NCBI GenBank assembly: GCA_013398295.1
Contig: VZSF01008499.1
Span: 1,020,899-1,084,898 of the forward strand
Source of the DNA: Chionis minor
Taxonomy: Eukaryota; Chordata; Aves; Charadriiformes; Chionididae
Reading direction: 5' to 3'
Length of the DNA: 64,000 bases
This document shows positions 35,701 to 47,100 of the stretch, in pieces. The notes under the pieces were generated by a model. The model was not told the DNA's origin, searched no databases, and was given only the letters and a program-made list of their open reading frames with translations. The position numbers and the translations under genes were made by a program. Each line of letters begins with the position of its first letter. Within the stretch, counting starts at the first letter, position 1.

Positions 35701-38319
35701 CTATAGTTGCCTAAAGTTATAAGCTTTAATTACAGTATCTTCATCTGAAATATATTTTAATTATTAAAAAGGCATTTTATGTAATTGACAATAATTACAA
35801 TGTTTTTAAGCAGTATTTACAAATTTTCACAGTTATTTTGGAGAGAAAATATTTGAGTCAAAATTTATTCAGCGTGTATTTCAACAGGTTTATTTTTTTT
35901 TCTTGTCTTTTTTTTTTTTCTTTTTTCGTAAGAGATTCTGGTTGTTGTTGTTGGTGCAATACCTACGTTTTCCAGGTTGCAGTTGCAAGATAGAGAGGGT
36001 CATACTCGGTCTTTACCCAGTGCCCTCTATTTTAACACCAGAACTACTTGATGTAAAAGCATTTAGGAGGGTGCATAGCTTTTTCTTGCATCATATTTTA
36101 ATCTGTCAAACCCTGTAGGTCTGTGGGGACGATAATGAATTCTTAATCTCTAAATGCAGTATAGCTGAGCAACATGCTAAATGTAAGCAAAAATTTTATT
36201 GTAAAAATCTGTAGCTAGAATATGAAATCACAGTCAACTTCACCAAAATTACTAGGGGTTCTGAACTTTTAAGATGTGCTTGTCTGGAAACGGTCTTTAA
36301 ATATATCTCACAGCAAAAGCCAAGCAGGCTCTTTGTATGTAACAGGAAATTGGACAAAAATATGTCCATAGAAGGTATTGAGCCAAATAAACTGCACAAC
36401 ACTGACACATATTTGTCCTTAAATTTTCAAGGGTTAATTTAAACCTTAATCGTATACCACATTACTTTTAAAAACTCTGTCTAGTGTGATGTGTGCCCCA
36501 CTCAGGTAGTAGCAGGGATGAAAATGGTGTTCTGCTCTTGGAGAATACCGTATGTAGGTTAGAGGTGCTCATTAGATAAATTTTTCTGTAACTGTTCCGC
36601 CGGTGAATCAGTTGCATTCAAATATAACTTAATATCAGGGAATAATGGTATGGTATCTTAATCATATTTTCTAGTACTTTTTCTTCAATTATAATCTGCT
36701 GCACCATGTAAGAATGCAGCAGTTTAAAGGGAGGTTCCAATGGGTAGCTGTGGAAATGTCAACAAAAAGGTTTTATTCTGGTGTTATGTGTTAGCTTCCC
36801 TGAAAACAGTTTCCGAACTGTAGAGCTAAAGCAGGCAGGGTGCTTCTGTGTTATGTAATACTTTTTCCGCATTTAACTCAATGTCCATGTTCAAATGAGA
36901 ATGCATTTTCAGGCTAGAAATAATGGATGCACCTGCACCTGTTTTATGGAGGATTTGTTGTACTGTAGCTGTTTAAGCAAGACTGAAAATCAAATTGTTA
37001 ACCCTTTCTGACTGACATGACTTGTACTTTGGTTGCAGGAATCTTACAGAAAAGATTAAAAAATGCTTGCACTGTCAATCAGCACCGCTAGTTTGATTGC
37101 TTTCCAGTATTCTACCTCTGTCGAGCAAAAATCTACTTTTTCACAAATCTCTCTGTTTTAAGAGTCTTGCTTGATCAACCAGAAAAAACAAAAAACAACC
37201 AAAACCAAAACCAAAAAACCCAACATCTATACCCAACAACCAAACTAGATCCCCAAGGCTTTTTATTTTTGATTCTGATCTTGTGGGGTTCCCCTTTCCC
37301 CCCAGTCCTAGAAAAGTGGATTTTACACAATTTCTGTGATCAGCAAGTTAGCTTTGTGACAGTGTTTCTTATGTTGTGTTAAGCTTAATATCTGAATTTC
37401 AGATTTAACTAAAGTTGAGTTTCTTTCCTATCCTAGGTCTGTATTGTACCTATTTGAAGAAGAAAAATCTCAAGTTCAGAGTGGCAAGTCAAACTTTCAA
37501 CTTGTTTCCTCCCTGTGAAGTGGGAATAGATTTCAAAGATAGTGTACCTAGACAGATGTACAGACTAAGAACTGACAGAAGGCGCTATTTCCAGTTGCAG
37601 TTCCTCAGTCTCACAGGCAAGTATGATAATTGGAGAAATTTATCGAACTGTGTAACTTAACATGCCGTGTGTCAAGAGCTATCGATTGTCACTTCTACTT
37701 TTGTTATTCCTTGTGCTGCCTGCTGACCCACAGAGTTCTGTGTGGGTTAGGGGGTCTGAAGACCCTCCTGACTTAGCGGCCTGGAGTATCATACCTCAGA
37801 TGCTGCCTGGTTAGTCCTTTTCATATTCCTCTGTTTCACTCGGTCTTGTTCTGCTGTTACTCTAATGAGGCTGTGAAGAGGGTTCCTAAGTCTATTCCTC
37901 CCTCCATAAGGGTGACTGTCTGAATGAGGCTGGCAGTACTGCAGTGTCTGCACAAACAAATGATTTGTATTATCTTTTCAGTGCTGCAGTTCTTAAAATG
38001 AATTTTTTTTATTAAATCAACACCATAGAAATAAGTGCTTTATCCACTGCTGTAATCCCATTAACTTTTCTTGTCGCTGGAATAGAAATACATATTTACA
38101 GTGTTCTGAAATAGGTAAGCAAGTTAATAGAAGGTGAAAGTAATAAGAAAGCCATAGAGATCATTAGTATTTAACTTCCTTGAAGTGTGATTATCTGTAG
38201 AACCCTGTTAGCCAAAGCAGATATGATACAGAAAGAACTGGCATTAAGTAGGTGCTTTGTAATATATAAAATGGATGTAGTGTGTCTGTTCGTGAAAATG
38301 ATAGGTGAGGGAATGGCTT
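23726..38319. other. Intergenic DNA, no gene recognised
   Basis: Mostly AT-rich, non-repetitive sequence upstream of CTSO. No exon of a known family and no RNA gene was recognised. Visible small structures are a C-rich tract near 24204, a G9 run at 25141-25149, octamer-like and homeodomain-like repeats at 26.3-27.7 kb, an 18-bp palindrome at 27688 and a 20-bp palindrome at 32738. There is a T-rich tract at 35888-35927 and a CAAAA-rich tract at 37183-37224. Confidence 0.6.
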
Positions 38320-38572
38320 AAAGCTGTGTTAGGGGAAGTTCAGATTGGCTATTAGGAAAAAATTCTCCACCGAGAGGATGGTCAAGTATTGGAACAAGCT
38401 CCCCAGGGCAGTGGTCATGGCCCCAAGCGTGTCGGTGTTAATGAAGTGTTTGGACAGTGCTCTTATATGGTTTAGCTTTTAGGTTGCCCTGTGTGTGGAC
38501 TCTGGAGTTAGACTGGCTGATCCCTGTGGGTGCCTTCCAGCTCAGGATAATCTAGGATTCTGTATGTGTACA
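38320..38572 (+). mobile_element. Degraded CR1 3' fragment
   Basis: Forward-oriented CR1-like text: GATTGGCTATTAGGAAAAAA, GGATGGTCAAGTATTGGAAC, CCCCAGGGCAGTGGTCATGG, and GGGTGCCTTCCAGCTCAGG before a short tail ATTCTGTATG. The divergence is high, so this is an old copy. Confidence 0.8.
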
Positions 38573-38615
38573 CTGTTGAATTTTCTCCTGGAGCTCTGTC
38601 TTCTCAAATCCTCAT

Positions 38616-38688
38616 TTAAATATATCACCTAAATATATCACCTAATCACCTAAATATATCACCTAATCACCTATATAAATATATCAAT
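38616..38688. repeat. Small minisatellite of AAATATATCACCT units
   Basis: AAATATATCACCT recurs in tandem at least three times, alternating with an added TAATCACC block, followed by a degenerate TATAAATATATC unit. It lies about 45 bp beyond the CR1 fragment's tail. Confidence 0.85.
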
Positions 38689-38689
38689 A

Positions 38690-39890
38690 CCTTTCAGAGT
38701 ATTCAATGCAGGGATTTTCTGCCATACTATTTGTGAATCTATAACGTGTCATAGTTAATGCAGAACTTATATTATACAGTAATGTATAAAATGGCAATTA
38801 AGAAAGAATGATGTGGTTTTTTCCTTTTTTAAATGCATTAGTAGATGCAGAGGTAAGAAGTAGGAGTCAGCACCACATGACCATTCTGCTGTCTTTCAAT
38901 AGCTGATGCGTCCGTAGCTTATTCTTGTGATTATTTCCCCAGTGCTGTTTGAGGATCATTTTACTAAGTCTTCATGGAAGCTCAGTTATGGTCACAAAAA
39001 GTTGTGTTTTAGCACTACAAATCAGTTTCAAAACTAATGGCTATAATGAATACAGATCAAGATCTTGGGAAACTCTCCTTGAGACACTTGACAGATTTCA
39101 GTTTTGATACAGGGCTGGTATCATTCTACTCCTCTTTAGCTATATCAGGAAATTACAGTATCAAATACTTGGCAGCTTCTATTTATTTTCTAAAAAAAAA
39201 TTTCCAGTATGTTATACCATTCCAACTTCCGCTTACAGATACAATGACATTTATATTGAGGCAAGCAGTGTAAAGTGAATGAAACAGAGATTTGGTGTCT
39301 GCTCATAATAAAGTACTGCTTCCAACCCTTTCTTCCACAGAATAATGTGACTTAATTTAGTGGTCAGACATTTAGTAGCATGAAAGAAATTTTTTTTCTG
39401 AGCCAAATGAAGAGTAAGAAGTAATACTTTCTGTACATCATGTTTAAAAGGACCAGAAGAATGAAAGGAGGAAGTAAGTGATAGTATGTTCTAAAAAGCC
39501 CCAAATGCTTATTTTATGTCCTGAAGTTTCTTAGGTTAGTGTAACCTTACAGCATTTGAGAGCTGGCCCGTAGCAATCTTTCCCCAGCTTCCTACCAGTG
39601 TGAACAGAATCTGGGATTTATGAGGTGATAGACAGTAACCTTGCTTTCAGCCAGCACTGTCTTGTCCATGGTTGAAAATCCAGGCCCTTCCTTGGCTAAT
39701 TAAAAGGTTCAGTAGGCCTTTTGTGCTCCCATTTTATGCTAGAGTGGAGCCATAAACAGAACTAGCCTGGTTTTCTGTGAAGAGGTATGACAGTGTGAAG
39801 TGCTTAGGTATGAGATATTGTTGTAGCCCAGATGCTCTTTAAAACATAAGCAATAGAGATGAGTTTATCTACAGGAATCAAACTACGACA
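38690..39890. other. Intergenic DNA, nothing recognised
   Basis: AT-rich unique sequence between two CR1 copies. No exon, RNA gene or repeat family is recognised. Confidence 0.6.
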
Positions 39891-40640
39891 GTGCAGTCTG
39901 GAGGCCTGAAACTTTGTAGAAAATGATCTGGGTGTCCTGTACACAAGCTGAACATATGAAAGTGGTGTATCTTCTCAGTAAAGAAGACCAACTACATGCT
40001 AGGCTGTAATAGCAAGGGCATAGAGAGCAGGTTGAGGGAAGTGATTATTCCCCTCTATTTTGCACTTGTGAGACAGCACCTAAAATTGTGTGTTCCGTTT
40101 TGGGCTCCTCAGTACAAGAAATACATTGAGATACTGGAGCAAGTCCAGAGGAAGGCCACTGGGATGCTAGAACATATTATATAGAAGGAGAGGCTAAGAG
40201 AGCTGGATTTGTTTAGCCTGAAGAAGAGAAGGCCAAAGGAAGATTGTATTGCTGTCCTAAATCTGTTCTAAACCACCTAACGAGCAGTTACAGAGAAGAT
40301 GAAGCGAGACGTTCTGGTAGGTGCACAGTGATAGAACAAGAGGCATCAGAGAGAAGTTGCAGTGAGGTAAATCCAGTTAAATAGCAGTGTTCTGGTTTGA
40401 GGTAGAACAGAACCAATGTTTGTTTCAGTGGCCAGCCCAGCCCAAACCACGACGAGTAGGAAGACTGTTTTACATGGAGGGTGGTCAGACATTAGAACTG
40501 GTTACCCAGAGAACTTGCATACTCATCTTTGAAGATATTTGAAACCTATAGCAGAGAACCTCAGCTAATCATGCATGGCTTTAACTCGTTGATCTCCGGA
40601 GAGCTTTTCAGTCTGTATTAATCTATGATTCCAATTTTGT
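39891..40640 (+). mobile_element. CR1 fragment with broken ORF2 remnant
   Basis: Forward CR1 copy that covers the C-terminal part of ORF2 and the 3' end. Recognisable pieces are GATCTGGGTGTCCTG, TTTTGGGCTCCTCAGTACAA, GGAGCAAGTCCAGAGGAAGG and GGTTACCCAGAGAACTT. One frame near 39996-40184 still reads FWAPQYKKYIE and LEQVQRKAT, as in CR1 ORF2, then stops. The copy carries indels and stops and is interrupted by a short insertion at 40388-40454. It cannot be functional. Confidence 0.88.
40388..40454. mobile_element. Short nested insertion with inverted-repeat-like ends
   Basis: About 66 bp beginning TGTTCTGGTTTG and ending CAAACCACGACG, which are imperfect inverted complements. It interrupts CR1-like sequence, and the flanks AGCAG and AGTAG could be a decayed 5-bp target duplication. 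The ends resemble those of avian LTR-type elements, so it may be an internally deleted solo LTR. Family assignment is uncertain. Confidence 0.45.
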
Positions 40641-43587
40641 AGTCTGCCAGAAGTGCTAGAAAATTTTACTGAAACATACTATTTTGCAAGAGGTTTGCCT
40701 TGAGGGTATATTTCAAAATGACCTGAGGTACTGGTTGTGGAAGCTCATTCCTACCTCAGTTAAATGTAGCCTTTTTTACTCAGAGCAGGCTAGAATGAAA
40801 AAAATGTTGAGTCAGTGTTGTCCCAGCCAACAGCTCCATTTCTCTCTAGATAGCCACAAAAGAGAAAAATACTGTCTAACATTGTGTATATTCAGGATTG
40901 CTGTATATCTCAGTGTATCCCTTCAAACTTCTTCACCTTCCACCAGGAAGTGAGTGGGTTCACTTGCCCTTACGCTACCTTTGAGATGGAAAATATATAT
41001 GCAGTACCCTGATAAACTACATTTTGAGGCATTTGTCTATTGACTGCTTTTATAGCATTCAGGTTATGTGTGCACTGAGATTTCCCATATGTGGTATAAG
41101 TTCTGTATTTCATATATGTGATCTCCAATTAAAATGTTACGTGTTCTGGCACACGCTAAATGTGACTTTCATGTTAGTATAACATGCGGATGGGAAGTCT
41201 TGTCCTTCGCTGGAATAACAGAAGATCTGTTCTTCTTTGTTGTTAGCCCCTGACTATGAACTGGACAATATACTTGTTCTCACTAGCCGTGATTCTCTCA
41301 AACTCCTAACATGTAGCTGTATAAGAAACTAAAGGTTTTTTGACATCAAACTGGGGTCGTATATTTGTACTGTTGAAGTTGACCTATCTTCTGGTAGTAC
41401 AACAGGCCAATTGGAGTTTATTACTATGTTTTGCATTAAAATTTGTGATAGTCTCTTCTCTCAAACAAGATGTTCTGTTAGTGTGTGGGTTTGGGTTTTT
41501 TTTAGGTAATAAGGTATTAATAGCACTTAAGAGATTCATAGAGTTCTTTAAACCTTTCTCCATCTAGTGGATTAAAATGTGAGGTTTGAATTAAAATACA
41601 TGGGTTATTTGTCCTTTTCAGACTGGCAAGGACAGAAGTAAATCACACTTCATGTGAATTAATTCAATAATGGACTGAGAGATGTACAACACAAGCAGGC
41701 TGATGGTGAAAACTGTCATGTAACTTGCTGCTGTGCTTCAGCCCATCAGAAGCTTCTCCCCCTGTGTTTGCTGCCTCTTCTCACAGGAGAGGAGAACTTT
41801 TGTGCTGGTGCATTTCTTGGTGAAGACTCCAATCTCAGTGAAAAAGTTACCAGATTCCTATGTTACAAAGCACTGAATTTCTTGCATATAAAGTCAACTT
41901 AATACTTTCTAATGCTCATCTGAATAGTAATAGTACATTTTGACAAAAAGAGGATTATTTCAATTGTTGTTTAAAGCTACAGAGGTTAAATCCTCTGAAT
42001 TGTTTATTCACCATTCATACGCACATCTTGGATTTCAGTTACTTTTTTTCCACAGCAGTTAAAATCAGGGTAGGGAGTAGCTAAAAGACAACTGTTTCTT
42101 TTTTTTCGCCCCCTAATTATTTGTTTACATAATTTTCTGAAGAGAGTTGCAGGTACTGGTATTCATCGTAGAGATGACAGTCATGCCCACATCTTTTGTA
42201 CTTGTGATGGCAGATCTAATAAAGATGAGGAAAACTAAATGAGAAAAGGGACAAAATTCATTAACTTACTGTAGGAAAGTAATTGAACCTGTGTTAGTGA
42301 GCAGTTTATCACAGTGTCATCTGATATAATGAACAATTTGTCTTGTAACCATGATGAATGCTAATACTGTATTCCTTGTGTCCTTGTTTGTGTTGACAGG
42401 AAAAGAGAGGCTATTGTAGTTAAGGGGAAACTCTTAATCTTGAGCTGCTTGGAGAGCAGTAGAGTTGTTACATATGGAGTGTGTGTCCATCTGGTGATTC
42501 CATCCCACCCACCTCCCCCTTCTATTTGTCTGTTTGCTTGTGTGTTTTGACTAATAGCCTATTTTGTACTTGGTACAGGTTACTGCCAGTGTGCCTGGTT
42601 ATCTATCTGTATAGCTAACTGATAAATCCTGCTTTAACAAGGGAAGGCAAACAGTTTGTTTATATATCTAGGACTGAAATACTCTGAATATTCTCAGTGT
42701 CCTTGTTTCTAAACTGTCAGAAATCTGTAACATTTTCATTCATTTGTATATTATAAAATTTTTTTTGTGGATACTTAACTGAGAATTTGTTGTTTCCCAG
42801 AACTTCAGTCTCTTTTGTTGCAAAGAACATTGGCAAAAAGAGTTTTTCATGTCCCCAGCTGTATTGATTTATTTGGAAATGTAAAATTGTTCAAAGCATG
42901 CCTGCATTTAATTCATAATGGTATAGAACAGTATGAACCAAATTTATGTTGCTGTGCTACAATTTGTGCAAATACATGTACACTAGAGAAAAATTTGGCT
43001 TTTAAGAGTAACTTATGTGAAAGGGGTGTCAAGGAATCAAGTTACTTATGGCCAATAAGTATAGATCCCATAATATTTTTCACATATTAGTAATTGCTTT
43101 TATTTTAGTATTTTCTACAATATTAACCAAACAAAAGAGGGAAGCTACAGCTTGCAGCTTCATAGTCTTAGGCCCGGTTTTGTAACTCTTCACATATCTA
43201 CATTTATTTGCTCTTAATTTTTCATTAATAATTCCCTTAAATTCTAAAGATTTCATAGCATATAAAGCATTATACACTTTGGAGTTATTTATACTATCTG
43301 CACTAGACAATTTTCATTGTCTATCTTAATCGCTTGTTGGGTACAATGACTTTACAGTGTTGACTAGTTTTAAGTAGCTGTGAGTAGGTGATATGAATGT
43401 TTCACGGTTACTTGAGATATTTATCTAATTTTTTCAGATTCTTCATCCATGCCCTTTAAACTGCAAGGAGTCTGTTAGATAAAAGAGAATAGAAATGTCA
43501 CAATCTGTCATCTTTATTCAAAATTCCCAACTGTAAAAAGAAACACAGGGAGTGTAATAATGAAAACTGTATTTGAGCGTGCCCAGG
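40641..43587. other. Intergenic DNA, nothing recognised
   Basis: Unique AT-rich sequence with no supported gene or repeat. Short open frames (for example 40684-40953 and 42815-43090) have no recognisable domain and no exon context. Confidence 0.6.
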
Positions 43588-44135
43588 TGTAATGGATTGA
43601 CTCTAGCCAGCAGCTGAGCACCTGCCCAGCCACTAGCTTACTTCCCCCACAGTGGGACGGGGGAGAGCACTGGAAGAGCAAAAGCTGAGAACTATGAACT
43701 GAGAACTATAGCTGAGAAGCTATGTGTGCAAGCAGAGCAAAATTAGGAATTTATTCACTATTTGTCATTGCCAGGGAGATGTCTGGCCACTTCCTGGAAA
43801 GCAGGGCCTCGGCACACGTAATGATTACTTGGGAAGTCAAAAACTATAACCACAAATCCCTTCCTACTCCTTTCCCTGAGTTCTTACTGCTGAGCACAAT
43901 GACATGTATGGAATGTCCCTTTGGTCAGTTTGGATCTGTTGCCTTAACTGTGTCCCCTCCCAGCTTCTGGCACATCTCTGGCCTTCTCAATGAGGTGGAC
44001 AGAATGTCAAAAAGGAAGCCATGATGCTGTGCAAGCCAAACCACTGGTGTGTTATCAACACTGGTTTAATCACCAGTGCGAAATACACCATAGGGGCTGT
44101 ACAGGATTAACGCCATCCCAGCCAGAACCAGTACA
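43588..44135 (+). mobile_element. Solo LTR of an avian endogenous retrovirus
   Basis: Starts TGTAATGGATTGACTC and ends CCAGAACCAGTACA, the TG...CA termini of an LTR. Internal landmarks include GATGTCTGGCCACTTCCTGG, CCCTTTGGTCAGTTTGG and TGTGTCCCCTCCCAGCTTCT, recognisable as a widespread avian LTR type. Flanking CCAGG and ACAGG look like a 5-bp target duplication with one change. No retroviral coding region is attached, so this is a recombination-derived solo LTR of roughly 550 bp with no protein product. Confidence 0.8.
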
Positions 44136-47100
44136 ACAGGGAGGGCATCACTTGTTCAGAGGAATAGTTTGCTTTCTCCCTGTAATAAAGTTAATAATGT
44201 ACAGATCTTCACATTTTTCTGTTGTTAAAAATAGGACATCTGCTTAAGTCTGCCTCCTCCTTGCTAAAAACGTGTTCGGCTAAAAGAAGGGAGCTGTAAA
44301 AACACGTATGTGCTTATTTTTAAAAAAAAATAAAAATTAGAATTGGTGGATTGTCTGGAGGTCTGTGGCTGTGCCACCATTAAAGTACTTAGACTGTTTT
44401 CAGCCTTGCTTTTGTTTACTTTTTACATGAAAATCAGTATTAGTTGTTAATGTTTAATTAGCATGCTTTATAGTTTTGTTTCTAACTGGATATCCACTTT
44501 ATGGTAGAATGAAGTTTTGCTTGGTTTGAAGGAGCAGGAGAGTTGAAGGATGTACATAGCTCTGACTTGGGACTCTTTCTCTGCTAGTTCTTAAGTCATG
44601 GCAGGAGGTTGCCATGCATGGCTTCTGCTGATACACAGCCACCTTACGTGCCTGAGGATATCTTGTGTTCTCAAAAAGGTGGCTAAGTCGGATGCTTTTA
44701 GAAATCCATGGGAAAAAAATTGTCATCTTGGTTACATAAAGGCCTTAATGCAGAGAATAGACTCTGCCTATTTTTAGTCCCTCTTAGCTCCCACAAACAC
44801 ACTTTCTCACACCACTAAACCATTGTGTTTTTTCAGCAGTGAGTTTTGCCTGCTGTTTATAGCATGAATGTAGAGGGAACCAATTATTTTATTAGTCTAT
44901 AACTTTGACATTAAAAGAGGTCTAGTAGTAAAGCAAGGGTATATGTGGTCCAGTATTGTTGACTTCGGTATTCATATTTTTCCTGATTTTGCCTATTGGC
45001 TGAATTTCTCTCTGTTGCAGTTTTTTGTCTCTCTGAACAGGATGTAATTCAATACTTACTCACCCTGTCCCTCTTCAATTGTTGCATGCAAGCCAACAAA
45101 TAACGAAACCTAAACCAGCAAAAATGTCTCCTATTGCTAATAAGAGTCCTAGTTAGGTTCCATCAAAAGTAGCGCAGTATTTGTCCAAGATCAATGTAAT
45201 AACTTACTATTAGAAAGTTTAATGATGATTCCCTGAGGTGGTGCCAAATGACTAATGCCAAAGCCATCCGAATGACTTGCTGTGCAGCACCGTATCTTGC
45301 TACTTTGCCAGCAGGTTATGTTTAGTGTTATAAAACAACAGATAAATTTGTAGCCCTCCATGCACCGTTCGCCATTCTAAAAAGACTTGTTGCGTTGCAA
45401 ATAGGATGATGAAGCAGCATAGTGTGATATTAAGAGGAATCCGAAGAGATATATTTTACTTTTGGTTATGGCTAATGCCGTCTTTGCTTTCAGTTCAGTG
45501 GGACGTGTTTAAATCTACCTTTCTTCACGCAGACACTTGTGTCAGCATGTTAAGGATGGGTTGCAGAATCTGGGCCCTTGTTTGAAAGAGGAGTTTCTGT
45601 TGATTGGGTTGTAGTAAACTGATGTTTAACCCTTTTGTCTTGCTTATGTCACAGTAAGAAAAAAATATTCTTACAGGCTTGAATTTTGAGCATTACAAGG
45701 GACTTCTGTATTACATCCCCTGTAGTCTATTTGACAATCTCTATTACTGCTGTTAAAGCTTTTTTTTTTCCTTTTATTTCCCGTAAGCAGTTATAATATC
45801 TCTTGGATTTCTCTCTCACCATTATCATCACGGCCATAAGCTAGGGCTCTGTCAGGCCAGGCAAATAAAATGTGCTATTGCACACTGTCACAAAGAGATG
45901 GTGTCATTAAGCTTGGCCAAATGCATGTTTCCCAAGGGAGAGGATTAACAAAGAAATGAACCATGTCTGAGAGATGTTGGTTATGATGCTCATTTTATTT
46001 TTCAGAAAGTTTTTAGATGATGATAGTTTGAGAAACTGAGCAGAACCTGTATAGCTTTTCACAAATGATTGGAGAAGAAGCTTATAAGTGATTTTTCTGT
46101 TTTTTTTTAACAACTTTAACCTTTTTAATTGTAGATAAACATTGCCCTTTATAAAAAGGACCATGTGGCTTGTCCTGCACATGTGTAATTCAATTTAAAT
46201 CATGTTTCTTTTAACCTATAATTAAAAAAAATATATTATTTTAGGCAGAAGCCTTAAAATTTTCACAAAACCACCAAGAGTGTGTCTTACTGAAGTTTAC
46301 TTATGATACTTATGAGATGTTATAGTATGTTCTGTTTTGAATTCCATTAAATCAAGTAAGTGTACCAGAGGAATAAGCTGTTGCTTGAGAAGAACTGGGC
46401 CTTACTAACTCGCTGTGTATGCTCATTTGTCTGTGTAGCTATTGATAGATATTTGTATAATGATTATGTATAATATTTCCTATTTTCCAGCAAAATGTTT
46501 TTGTTCTATTTTTCTTCTGTTTTTAACAAAATTATGAAATCGCTATCTCATTATAAGGCTGCTAGAGCTGTGTGATGGTGAAATTACATGTATTACTCTT
46601 CCCACTTTCTGTTCATTGTAGAACATAGAGGACGCGTTTCAGGTGGCTGTGCTTAATTGAGCCTTCAGTATTTTAGCAAAGAGTTGATTTGCATACTTGA
46701 ATGTATTTTGCACCTTATTTGATCACTAACTAATCAGGGCATACAGATGGCAATCAGATTTGTGATCTGAATACACAAATAGTAGCTTGTGAATGCAAGC
46801 AAGGGCTGTGAAGATGCAGATTGGGAGAATACTCAGTTGGAATTAAAAATTATTAATGTATCTCCTGTGATTATGGAAGTGGAGGAAATGAGGACTTTTT
46901 CATTAGTACTTTGTAAGGACTTGCTGATTTATTCATATGTGGAAGATGTTGGTGAGAAAGTAAAAATTGGCTGAGGAATGACTACAACTCTGCATCCCAA
47001 TTTTTTATTTTTAAACTTTATCTACAAGAGTGATACAAGTGTTACCACCTACTGAGGAGCAAGTGAATGGAATGAATACTTTAAAAGTATGTTTCCCCTT

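Noticed and set aside
39996..40184. Short open frame resembling reverse transcriptase C-terminus
   Set aside because: It is the decayed ORF2 end of a CR1 element and is annotated as such, not as a host gene.
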